From contig DATKSL010000003.1 of assembly GCA_035531675.1 (NCBI GenBank), forward strand, positions 124,001-188,000: DNA of 64,000 nt, given 5' to 3'. Below the pieces are notes generated by a model that worked only from the letters and a program-made list of their open reading frames with translations, was not told where the DNA came from and did no database searches. The translations under genes were made by a program, and so were the position numbers. Shown piece by piece: positions 8,532-17,426 of the stretch. Positions within the stretch are counted from its first letter, which is position 1. Every line of letters starts with the position of its first letter. The DNA comes from JAJPIG01 sp035531675. Lineage in GTDB: Bacteria > Desulfobacterota > Binatia > Binatales > Binataceae.

Positions 8532-10232
8532 TTGGATAGCCGGTTACTGATCGTCGTAATGCTGTCGGTGGGGCTGATTTTCGCCTACCAGGAACTGGTC
8601 CTGAAGCGACTCTATCCGACTACGCAGCAGAGCGAGCAGGCCAAGCCAGGGGCCGCGCCGACCGCCGCGGGCGCATCGCCCACGACGACCCACGGCGCAG
8701 CCGCCAACGGTGCAGCCGCCAGCGCGGGGGCGAAGGGCGCGGTTGCGCCAAGCGTCACCAGCAGTTCACTGGTCGCGGCGACTACCGCGCCGGTGCGCAC
8801 CATCGAGGTCGACACGCGGCTCTACGATGCGCTGCTGACCACCCGCGGCGGCCGGCTGACGAGCATGCTGCTCAAGGATTATCGCGCGAGCGCCGCGCCC
8901 GGCAGTCCGTGGTACCAGATGGTGCCGCAGGAAGCAGGCAGCACGCGGCCGCTGGGGCTGGTCCTGAATCGCGGCGGCACGACGCTGACCGATTCCACGC
9001 TCGACTACACCACCGACGCGCCCGCCCGTATCCAGGCCAGCGCCGGCCATCCCGCGGTCGTGACCTTCACCGCCAAGGCCCGCGACGGCCTGGAGGTGAC
9101 CAAGCGGCTGGTCTTCGATGACAACAGTTACGTCTTCGCGCTCGACACCGCGGTCACGGGCGCCGATGCCAGCGTCGCCCAGTCGGGCGCCAGCCTCAGC
9201 GCGGCCCTGGTCGAGGAGAACACCGGCTACCGGGATTTTCCCGAGTTACAGGCCTATGTCAGCGGCAAGGCACTCACCGAAAGCCAGAAGAAGCTCGAGA
9301 AGGGGCTGATCTCGGTGAGCGGACCGATCGCCTACGCGGGCTTCGGCGATCGCTACTTTCTCTCGGTCTATATGCCGGTCCAACCGCAGGCCGGCACGCT
9401 GCAGATGAGCTACAGCGACGACCAGGCGCATCTGCGGCTGCTGTTCGACCGCACCGCGCACGTGAAGCTGGCGGTCTACATGGGGCCCAAGAAACTCGGC
9501 ATCCTGGAGGCGGTCAACCCGGCTCTCCCCAAGGCCATCGATTTCGGCCTGCTCGGCGTGATCGCGCTGCCGTTGCTGCGCGCGTTGCAGTTCTTCTACC
9601 ACGTGGTGCCGAACTACGGGGTTGCGATCATCCTGCTAACCATCGTGGTGCGGCTCGCCACGCTGCCGATGTCGATCAAGGGCCAGCGCTCGATGATGCG
9701 GATGCAGCGGTTGCAGCCGCAGGTCGAAAAGATCCGCGAGAAGTTCAAGGGCGACCAGGAGCGTCTCAACCGCGAGATGGTCGACCTCTACAAGCGCAAT
9801 CACGTCAATCCGCTCGGCGGATGCCTGCCGATGGTCATTCAGCTCCCGATCCTGTACGGATTGTACGAGGCGTTTCTCAATGCGTTCGAGCTCCGCCAGG
9901 CGCCCTTCATCTTCTGGATCCGGGACCTGTCGGCGCCCGATTGCCTGGTGATACACGGGATGCCGGCGATTCCAATGACCGACCTCCATGGAATTCCGGT
10001 GCTGGTCATACTGCTGGCGGCGACCTCGTTCCTGCAGCAGTGGCTATCGCCCAAGCAGCCCGACCCAAACCAACAGAAGATGATGATGTATATGCCGCTG
10101 TTTTTCAGCCTGATTTTCGTTAGCCTGCCCGCTGGGCTAACATTGTATTACTTATCATCGAACTTGCTTGGTATTCTTCAGCAGGTATTCCTCAACTACG
10201 AATTCAAACAGATGCCCCCGGCGACGACATGA
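8532..10232 (+). CDS. yidC: Membrane protein insertase YidC
   Basis: YidC inserts and folds inner-membrane proteins, alone or with SecYEG. TM1 lies at about residues 4-20, then an Ala/Thr/Gly-rich linker (about 30-85), a beta-rich periplasmic domain to about 330, and the conserved five-helix core with the groove arginine in IVVRLATLP and the cytoplasmic hairpin QPQVEKIREKFKGD. The length of 566 fits the Gram-negative type. The start is TTG at 8532 after a strong AGGGAGAGGA. The 3' end overlaps jag by 4 bp (ATGA). Confidence 0.97.
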   Translation: MDSRLLIVVMLSVGLIFAYQELVLKRLYPTTQQSEQAKPGAAPTAAGASPTTTHGAAANGAAASAGAKGAVAPSVTSSSLVAATTAPVRTIEVDTRLYDALLTTRGGRLTSMLLKDYRASAAPGSPWYQMVPQEAGSTRPLGLVLNRGGTTLTDSTLDYTTDAPARIQASAGHPAVVTFTAKARDGLEVTKRLVFDDNSYVFALDTAVTGADASVAQSGASLSAALVEENTGYRDFPELQAYVSGKALTESQKKLEKGLISVSGPIAYAGFGDRYFLSVYMPVQPQAGTLQMSYSDDQAHLRLLFDRTAHVKLAVYMGPKKLGILEAVNPALPKAIDFGLLGVIALPLLRALQFFYHVVPNYGVAIILLTIVVRLATLPMSIKGQRSMMRMQRLQPQVEKIREKFKGDQERLNREMVDLYKRNHVNPLGGCLPMVIQLPILYGLYEAFLNAFELRQAPFIFWIRDLSAPDCLVIHGMPAIPMTDLHGIPVLVILLAATSFLQQWLSPKQPDPNQQKMMMYMPLFFSLIFVSLPAGLTLYYLSSNLLGILQQVFLNYEFKQMPPATT

Positions 10233-11302
10233 GCAGCAAGCTTTCCAGCGAACAAGCCGCGGCCACTGTCGAAGCGGCCATCCGCCTGGCGCTCGAAGAT
10301 CTCGGCGCCCAGGAAGACGACGTAACAATCGAGGTCCTGAGCACCCCGCGCGCGGGCGTGCTCCGGCTCGGCGCGCGCCAGGCGCGGGTCCGCGTTACGC
10401 GCCGCCCGCCCGAGGCGGCTGCCACCAGCCGCGCACAAGCGCCGCCCCCGGCGCCGCCGGTCGAGCGATCGCAGGCCGCGCGAGCGCCGCTTCAGCGTCG
10501 CGAAGAGCCCCGGCCGCCCGTATCCGAAGAGCGCCCGCCCGAGCGCCAATCGCGACCCCGTGAAGAGCGCCCGCCTCGCGACGAGCGCCCCCGACGCGAC
10601 GAGCGACGCCCGCGCGACGAGCGCCCCGCGCCACGGCCCTCGCGTCCGCCCCGGTCCGCCGAGGCCGGCGAATCCCAGGCAGCCGAGGGCGAAAGCGCCG
10701 GGCCGGACACGCGCCGCAGCGAGGATCGCGCCGAGCAGGCCCGCGAGGCGACCGACATCCTCAGCAAGATCCTCGAGCTGATGGGCGAGAAAGGCGAAAT
10801 CAGCGAGGGCGAGCACGATCCCGAAAGCATCGAACTCGCGATCAAGGGCGACGGCTCGGGGCTGCTGATCGGCCGCCATGGCCAGACCCTCGACGCGCTC
10901 GAATACATCGTCAACCGCATCCTCGCCCGCCGCGTCAAGGAAGCGGTCACGATCGTGCTCGACACCGAGTCCTACCGGGCCCGGCGCCGTCAGCAGATCC
11001 ATCGGATGGCGCTCTCGATGGGCGAGCAGGCCAAGCGCGAACACGCCACCGTCAAGCTCGAGCCGATGGCGCCGCGCGACCGCCGTATCGTCCATCTGGC
11101 CTTGAAGGACGACCCGCTAATCACCACCCGTTCCGAGGGCGAGGGTTACCTGCGATCGATCGAGATCAGCCCGGTCGGCGGCGGTGCGCCGCGCGAGGGA
11201 CGCTCACGCGAACGCGGCCGCGAACGTAGTCACGAGCGCGAGCGCGAACCGGCGATCGGCGAGCAGGGCGGCTTCAAGCACGGCCAGAAGCGGATTATCT
11301 AG
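10229..11302 (+). CDS. jag: Jag/KhpB-type RNA-binding protein (Jag_N, KH, R3H)
   Basis: A 357-residue protein with an N-terminal Jag_N domain (about 1-55), a long Arg/Glu/Pro-rich low-complexity linker (about 60-160, with repeated DERP-type units read from a repeated GACGAGCG-like sequence near 10560-10640), a KH domain with GLLIGRHGQTLDALEY at about 212-227, and an R3H domain (about 255-320). A charged tail (RERGRERSHEREREP) follows. KhpB proteins bind RNA with KhpA and influence cell elongation and envelope processes in firmicutes; the role here is inferred. The ATG overlaps the yidC stop, so it is co-translated. The disordered linker is far longer than in most Jag proteins. Confidence 0.93.
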   Translation: MSSKLSSEQAAATVEAAIRLALEDLGAQEDDVTIEVLSTPRAGVLRLGARQARVRVTRRPPEAAATSRAQAPPPAPPVERSQAARAPLQRREEPRPPVSEERPPERQSRPREERPPRDERPRRDERRPRDERPAPRPSRPPRSAEAGESQAAEGESAGPDTRRSEDRAEQAREATDILSKILELMGEKGEISEGEHDPESIELAIKGDGSGLLIGRHGQTLDALEYIVNRILARRVKEAVTIVLDTESYRARRRQQIHRMALSMGEQAKREHATVKLEPMAPRDRRIVHLALKDDPLITTRSEGEGYLRSIEISPVGGGAPREGRSRERGRERSHEREREPAIGEQGGFKHGQKRII

Positions 11303-11315
11303 CATCCGGACCTGT

Positions 11316-11441
11316 CGACCTAACCCCTGTCCCCTTCCCACAAGGGCAGGGGGACACCTCGCGAGTTTTTATCTCGGCTCCGCGCAGGCCCTTCCCTGCA
11401 GGGAAGGGCCTGCGCCGCATCGCGGCGCAGGGGTTAGGTCG
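11316..11441. repeat. Nested palindromic element between convergent jag and ferredoxin
   Basis: Outer arms of 14 bp (11316-11329 and 11428-11441) are perfectly inverted. Inside lies a perfect 34-bp palindrome without spacer (11382-11415) and a looser C-rich/G-rich inverted repeat at about 11329-11356, followed by TTTTT at 11376-11380. The stack sits between convergent genes, so it probably stops transcription from both sides; its size also resembles a mobile palindromic repeat unit. Confidence 0.75.
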
Positions 11442-11447
11442 CCGGCC

Positions 11448-11807
11448 TCAGGCGTTAGGATCGAGGCCCCATTTCTTCTTGTTGGCCGCCACCTGCTCGG
11501 AGGTGGGATGCTCGATGGCGGTGAAGGTCTTGACCTTGAACTGGTCGCTCATCTCGACCGATTTTCGATTGAGCGCGGTGTCGTCCTTGAACACCTCGGG
11601 CACCGCCGGCTCCTCGAAAATCGCCTGCCACGGACATTCCGGCTCGCACGCGCCGCAGTCGATGCATTCGTCGGGATTGATATAGAGCTGGTTGGGAAAG
11701 TGCTCCTTGTCCGACCCGACATACTCGTAAATACAATCGACCGGACAGACGCTGACGCATCCGGTATCGACACAATCAATGCAAAGGCGGGTTATGACCC
11801 ATGGCAT
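11448..11807 (-). CDS. fdxA: 7Fe (3Fe-4S/4Fe-4S) ferredoxin
   Basis: A 119-residue ferredoxin of the Azotobacter FdI type. Cysteines at 9, 12, 17, 21 and 25, then 48, 51, 54 and 58, copy the FdI pattern for one 3Fe-4S and one 4Fe-4S cluster, with about 8 extra residues between the halves. The segment DECIDCGACEPECPW is diagnostic. It is a low-potential electron carrier; the partner is unknown. The gene is single, convergent with jag and divergent from fumarase. Confidence 0.93.
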   Translation of the reverse strand: MPWVITRLCIDCVDTGCVSVCPVDCIYEYVGSDKEHFPNQLYINPDECIDCGACEPECPWQAIFEEPAVPEVFKDDTALNRKSVEMSDQFKVKTFTAIEHPTSEQVAANKKKWGLDPNA

Positions 11808-11938
11808 GGCTGACTATTCTCTCCTCATCGCAGAAATTATCGTGCCGCGACGGCGATTTCAAAGCCAGCGAGCCGCCGGCCGTCGCCGACACCTTTCCCG
11901 CCGCTTCTCCGTCGCGCAAACTATAAGCATCGGCCACT

Positions 11939-11965
11939 TTGCACGATCGAAATCTCGGTTACAAT
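11939..11965 (+). promoter_or_regulatory. Possible sigma70-type promoter for fumarase
   Basis: TTGCAC (11939-11944) and TACAAT (11960-11965) resemble -35 and -10 elements, with a short 15-bp spacer. Position is about 50 bp upstream of fumC in the 210-bp divergent gap. The spacing is suboptimal, so this is tentative. Confidence 0.3.
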
Positions 11966-12017
11966 AACCGGCCGATAATCGGGGCCAACGCTTAGCACAA
12001 ACCAGGATGGTAATGAA

Positions 12018-13436
<1,419 letters not shown>

Positions 13437-13439
13437 TCA

Positions 13440-13700
13440 TGTCATCCCGCACGGATCGCAGCGAAGCTGATGGACTTGGGCGAAGCGATTTGTCCGGCAA
13501 CGTTTTCGAGGACGGCAAGACCATCGCTGCGCGCAGATTCCGCGCTGCGCTCGGAATGACAAGCGCGGAAGCTCGTTCGGCATGCTCCGCCCGGAATGAT
13601 ACGCCGGGTTGTCATCCCGAACCGAAGGTGAGGGATCTACGCGAAGCGATTTGTCCGGGGACGCTGCGGACGCGAACGGGCCGGAATGGAACGTGATTTG
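13440..13700. repeat. Dispersed palindromic repeat, copy A (degenerate)
   Basis: The 336-bp gap 13437-13772 contains no gene. At about 13610-13657 it carries a sequence starting GTCATCCCGAACCGAAGGTG that is the reverse complement, nearly base for base, of the right half of the repeats at 21552-21667 and 26604-26726. A related unit with GAAGCGATTTGTCCGG occurs at about 13483-13498 and again at 13649-13664, and an inverted GCTCGGAATGACA lies near 13550. This is a rearranged copy of the same family. Confidence 0.75.
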
Positions 13701-13772
13701 ACAATCGTCTCAAGCGCGTGTTAGCGAACGCGGACCGCGATTTCGCAATTTATTTGACGAGGTAGTCAGCAC

Positions 13773-14966
13773 ATGAAGGTTGGCGCGTTTTACGAACATC
13801 AGGTCCCGCGTCCGTGGGACCGGGAAACCGAGCACAAACTGTTCAAAGAGGCGCTCGATGAGATCGAGCTCTGCGACCGGCTCGGCTTCGGTTACATCTG
13901 GGCCACCGAGCATCATTTTCTCGAGGAGTACGCGCACTCCTCGGCGCCCGAGGTCTTTCTAGCCGCGTGCAGCCAGCGCACCAAGCAGATTCGGCTCGCC
14001 CACGGCATCGTGCAGATGGCGCCGCTGATCAATCATCCGGCGCGGGTCGCCGAGCGTATCGCCACGCTCGACCTGGTGAGCGACGGGCGCGTCGAATTCG
14101 GCACCGGCGAAGGCGCGACCAACTGCGAATTGAACGGCTTCCATGTCACCCAGGAGCAGAAGCGCGAAGCCTGGCTCGAAGGGCTGACGGTGGTGACGCG
14201 GATGATGGTCGAGGAGCCGTTTTTGGGCTTCGAGGGCAAGTACGTCACCGCGCCGGTGCGCAACATCGTGCCCAAGCCCTATCAGCGGCCCCATCCTCCG
14301 CTGTGGCTGGCCTGCTCGCGCCGCGAGAGTATCCTGCTGGCCGCGCGGCTCGGGATGGGCGCGCTGACCTTCTCCTTCGTCTCGCCGGAAGAGGCGCAGC
14401 AGTGGGTGCACGATTACTACACCACGCTCGAAAACGAGTGCCAGCCGATTGGCTACGCGATCAACCCGCAGATTGCGATCATGTGCCCGCTGCTATGCGA
14501 TCGCAACGAGGCGCACGCCCGCGAAATCGCCACCAAGCATCACGGCTACTTCATGTACGGGCTCGGCTGGTACGCCTTTTTCGCCGACCATGAGCCCGGC
14601 AAGAGCCGCATCTGGGAGAGCTACGAGAAAAACCCGGAGGCCTTCGTGATGCCGGAGGGGAAGATCCGCGACTGTGTCGGCACGCCCGCTCAGATCCGCG
14701 AGCGCTTGCGGGATTTCGAGGCCTCGGGCGTCGACCAGGTGGTGTTCCTGTCGCAGGCCGGCAAAATCACCCACGAGACGCTGAGCTCGTCGTTCGAGCT
14801 GTTCGGCACCGAGGTGCTGCCGGAATTTATCGAGCGCGACGCAAAGCGGATGCGTGAGAAGGCGGCGCTCATCGAGCGGCTCACTGACAGGCTGATGAAG
14901 CGCAAGCCCAAGCCGTCGATCCCGGACTGGGGCCCGACTATCATTCATCCGGCCGGTCATCATTGA
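13773..14966 (+). CDS. Luciferase-like (LLM class) flavin oxidoreductase 2
   Basis: A 397-residue LuxA-like TIM-barrel flavin monooxygenase. The N-terminal WATEHHFLEEYAHSS, the INHPARVAERIATLDLVS helix and the FGTGEG loop are typical of the alkanal monooxygenase branch. GAGG lies upstream of the ATG. Its neighbour at 15010 is a close paralog in tandem, 43 bp on; the two share long identical blocks such as PYQRPHPPLWLACSR, a recent duplication. The C-terminal ~45 residues are basic and differ from the paralog. Substrate is not evident. The two might pair as luciferase alpha/beta do, or act on different substrates. Confidence 0.88.
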   Translation: MKVGAFYEHQVPRPWDRETEHKLFKEALDEIELCDRLGFGYIWATEHHFLEEYAHSSAPEVFLAACSQRTKQIRLAHGIVQMAPLINHPARVAERIATLDLVSDGRVEFGTGEGATNCELNGFHVTQEQKREAWLEGLTVVTRMMVEEPFLGFEGKYVTAPVRNIVPKPYQRPHPPLWLACSRRESILLAARLGMGALTFSFVSPEEAQQWVHDYYTTLENECQPIGYAINPQIAIMCPLLCDRNEAHAREIATKHHGYFMYGLGWYAFFADHEPGKSRIWESYEKNPEAFVMPEGKIRDCVGTPAQIRERLRDFEASGVDQVVFLSQAGKITHETLSSSFELFGTEVLPEFIERDAKRMREKAALIERLTDRLMKRKPKPSIPDWGPTIIHPAGHH

Positions 14967-15009
14967 TGATTGCCCACCAACCAGCGTCGCGGATTAACGG
15001 GAGCAGGCG

Positions 15010-16170
15010 ATGAAATTTGGCGCATTCTATCTCCATCAGGTGCCGCGGCCGTGGGACCACGAGTCCGAGCATCGCTACTTCAAGGATGCGCTCGCCCAGG
15101 TCGAACTGCTCGATCGGGTGGGCTTCGATTATTTCTGGGTCGCCGAGCATCATTTTCTCGAGGAGTATTCGCACTCCTCGGCGCCGGAAATTTTTCTCGC
15201 CGCCTGCACCCAGCGCACCCAGCGTATCCGGCTCGGCCACGGCATCGTGCAGATGCCGCCGCTGATCAACCATCCGGCGCGGGTCGCCGAACGTATCGCC
15301 ACGCTCGATCTGATCAGCGACGGCCGCATCGAATTCGGCACCGGCGAGGGCGCCTGTGGCAGCGAACTCGAGGGCTTCCATGTGCCGATGGACGAGAAGC
15401 ACGCGATGTGGCTGGAGGGACTCGAAGCGGTCAGCCGGATGCTGGTCGAGGTGCCGTTCCAGGGCTATCACGGCAAATATCTCGACCTGCCGATCCGCAA
15501 CGTGGTGCCGAAGCCCTATCAGCGGCCTCATCCGCCGCTATGGCTGGCCTGCTCGCGTCACGAGACCATCCTGAACGCTGCGCGGCTCGGGCTGGGGGCG
15601 CTGTGCTTCGCCTTCGTCTCGCCGGAAGAGGCGGCTGGATGGGCGCGCGATTATTACCGGACGCTGGAAAACGAATGCGAGCCCGTCGCGCAAGCGATCA
15701 ACCCGAACATCGCCGTGATGTATCCGTTCTTCTGCGATCGCGACGAAGCCCGCGCGCGCCAAATCGCCGACGAGAACCAGGGCTTCTTCCCATACGGCCT
15801 CGCCCATTACTGGACCGCGACCGACCACCAGCCCGGCAAGACCGATTTGTGGGACGAGTACCGCAACCATCCGCGCGAAGTGAATCTGCCGCTCGGCAAG
15901 ACCGCCTGTATCGGCACGCCGGAGCAGGTGCGCGATCTGCTGCGAAGTTTCGAGGGCAGCGGCCTCGATCAGATCATTTTCATGTCGCAAACCGGCAAGA
16001 TCTCGCATCAGGCGCTGTGCTCGTCATACGAGCTGTTCGCCCGCGAGGTGATGCCTGAGTTTGCCGAGCGCGAACGCAAGCGCACCGCCGAGAAACAGGC
16101 GATCGTCGCGCGGCTGACCGAGAAATTGAGCAAGCGCCCGCGCCGCACCCCGAGTGCGACCGCCGCTTAG
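15010..16170 (+). CDS. Luciferase-like (LLM class) flavin oxidoreductase 3, tandem paralog
   Basis: A 386-residue close paralog of the preceding gene, with the same VAEHHFLEEYSHSS, INHPARVAERIATLDLIS and FGTGEGACGS blocks. GGGAG lies 7 nt upstream of the ATG. Intergenic distance is 43 bp, so it is cotranscribed. Conservation of both copies along the full barrel argues that both are functional. No reductase or aldehyde-forming gene is adjacent that would hint at a luciferase-like partner system. Confidence 0.88.
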   Translation: MKFGAFYLHQVPRPWDHESEHRYFKDALAQVELLDRVGFDYFWVAEHHFLEEYSHSSAPEIFLAACTQRTQRIRLGHGIVQMPPLINHPARVAERIATLDLISDGRIEFGTGEGACGSELEGFHVPMDEKHAMWLEGLEAVSRMLVEVPFQGYHGKYLDLPIRNVVPKPYQRPHPPLWLACSRHETILNAARLGLGALCFAFVSPEEAAGWARDYYRTLENECEPVAQAINPNIAVMYPFFCDRDEARARQIADENQGFFPYGLAHYWTATDHQPGKTDLWDEYRNHPREVNLPLGKTACIGTPEQVRDLLRSFEGSGLDQIIFMSQTGKISHQALCSSYELFAREVMPEFAERERKRTAEKQAIVARLTEKLSKRPRRTPSATAA

Positions 16171-16203
16171 GCTCTGTCCTGCGGTCGCAGCCTTCGGCGC
16201 TAT

Positions 16204-16226
16204 GTTTCCCGTTCGAGTCGGGAAAC
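16204..16226. terminator. Hairpin between convergent genes
   Basis: GTTTCCCG (16204-16211) and CGGGAAAC (16219-16226) form a perfect 8-bp stem with a 7-nt loop between the LLM gene and the convergent lipoprotein gene. There is no T-run, so a bidirectional terminator role is only likely by position. Confidence 0.45.
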
Positions 16227-17077
16227 TAAAAGCTTGTACATCTAATTCCGCCTAGGGCATCGCGGCCGCAGTGTGTGTACGTTGGGAAATTCCGCGTTGG
16301 TGGCGGTGGCGGCTGGTACGTCGGCTCTGCCAGTACACGCTCAGATAGATTTCTAACTTGCAAGTACAATGGGTTAGGCGCAGTCGGCGGGAGCGGCTGG
16401 CACGTCGGGCAGCGCTGATGCAACTGCTGATTTGCCTGCTCTAAAATCTGGTTCGAGTCAGGCTTGCTCGCATAGCTGGCGGCGATGCTTTTGCAGGTGG
16501 AAGTCGGAGTCCCGACGCAACCTTCCAGAATCGCAATTACCGACTCCATTTTCTGATCTTCGGCGCGGCTTGAAAGATCGAACTTGTGACGCATTGGAGC
16601 GGGTAGATTCGCCTCTGTGCAAGAATCATCGGCCTGCTTTATGCACGCGAGAAACAATCCAACCTGCTCTCGAGTTTTTCTCGGCATAGCGGAACACTGT
16701 GATTCATGTTGCGTGTCGCACTGGTGTGTCCAGTTCATCGAGTCTACGAATAGCGAAGGGTTTCGAACCCAGATTAGGTCGGCGAGCTCATTCGCGGCGT
16801 CCATGCAAACCAAGGAAGTTTGATCAATCGCACAGACGTGCTCCATTTCGTTCGCAAGGTCATCTAGGGAGAATTGTGAAAAACACTTTGAACCGCCATT
16901 CGCGACGCACGCCTCTGCTTGCGCGGTCGGGTTCTGCTGATTCGTCGGGATCCCTGACGCCGACCGCACGGACCCACATCCGGCAGCAAGAGGCAGAAAC
17001 AGTGCCCCGGCCAACAGGATGATCAAAGAGTAAATTTCGGACAGCGTGTGGGCGCGAGTCGGGGTGCGGCGCTTCAT
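16226..17077 (-). CDS. Cysteine-rich lipoprotein of unknown function
   Basis: A 283-residue protein with a signal peptide ending in LPLAAGC (lipid-attached Cys34), so an exported lipoprotein. The mature part has about a dozen cysteines, mostly in pairs along the chain (for example CVANGGSKC, CDTQHESQC), which suggests several disulfides or a repeated small helical motif. The C-terminal region is proline-rich (QPPPPPTRN) and ends GRDALGGIRCTSF. I recognise no domain family. Base composition is visibly less GC-rich than the neighbours, which may mean transfer. The small CxxC gene at 17112 lies just upstream on the same strand. Confidence 0.75.
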   Translation of the reverse strand: MKRRTPTRAHTLSEIYSLIILLAGALFLPLAAGCGSVRSASGIPTNQQNPTAQAEACVANGGSKCFSQFSLDDLANEMEHVCAIDQTSLVCMDAANELADLIWVRNPSLFVDSMNWTHQCDTQHESQCSAMPRKTREQVGLFLACIKQADDSCTEANLPAPMRHKFDLSSRAEDQKMESVIAILEGCVGTPTSTCKSIAASYASKPDSNQILEQANQQLHQRCPTCQPLPPTAPNPLYLQVRNLSERVLAEPTYQPPPPPTRNFPTYTHCGRDALGGIRCTSF

Positions 17078-17111
17078 CTCGGGCCGAAGCCTCCTCGGGC
17101 ATGAGCGGCCC

Positions 17112-17369
17112 TTAATCCGACTTGAGCTTTTCGCTGAGCCAAACGTTGGCGCGCGAGCCTTGTTTTCTCATTTCTGCGATGCAGTCCCCGCAGATGATAA
17201 AGACCTTTGAAGGGACGGAGTTGGATGGATCGTATGGCTGATTGCCAACGGCGCCTTGAGGGCCGAGCGCACGTGGGCGAGCTTCTGATTTCTCGCGTAG
17301 GCAGCAATCGCAGACCATCTCAAGCGCGCTCCCTGGTTCGAGCGAAATTATCTCACGCCATGGTACCAT
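17112..17369 (-). CDS. Small CxxC/CDCC protein, hypothetical
   Basis: An 85-residue ORF with two cysteine clusters, VCDCCLREK near residue 20 and IICGDCIAEM near 60, spaced like a zinc ribbon. It lies 34 bp upstream of the Cys-rich lipoprotein on the same strand, so it may be cotranscribed. Other frames here are also open, so the call rests on the paired cysteines; it may be noise. Confidence 0.45.
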   Translation of the reverse strand: MVPWREIISLEPGSALEMVCDCCLREKSEARPRALGPQGAVGNQPYDPSNSVPSKVFIICGDCIAEMRKQGSRANVWLSEKLKSD

Positions 17370-17426
17370 TCGTAAAACGCGCCGGGTTCGAGTTGGAGAA
17401 GCTCGACGGCCGCCTGGCTCCGCCGC

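Noticed and set aside
10560..10640. Short direct repeats resembling a repeat array
   Set aside because: They are in-frame codons of the Arg/Glu/Pro linker of Jag; no spacer-repeat regularity, so not a CRISPR or tandem regulatory array.
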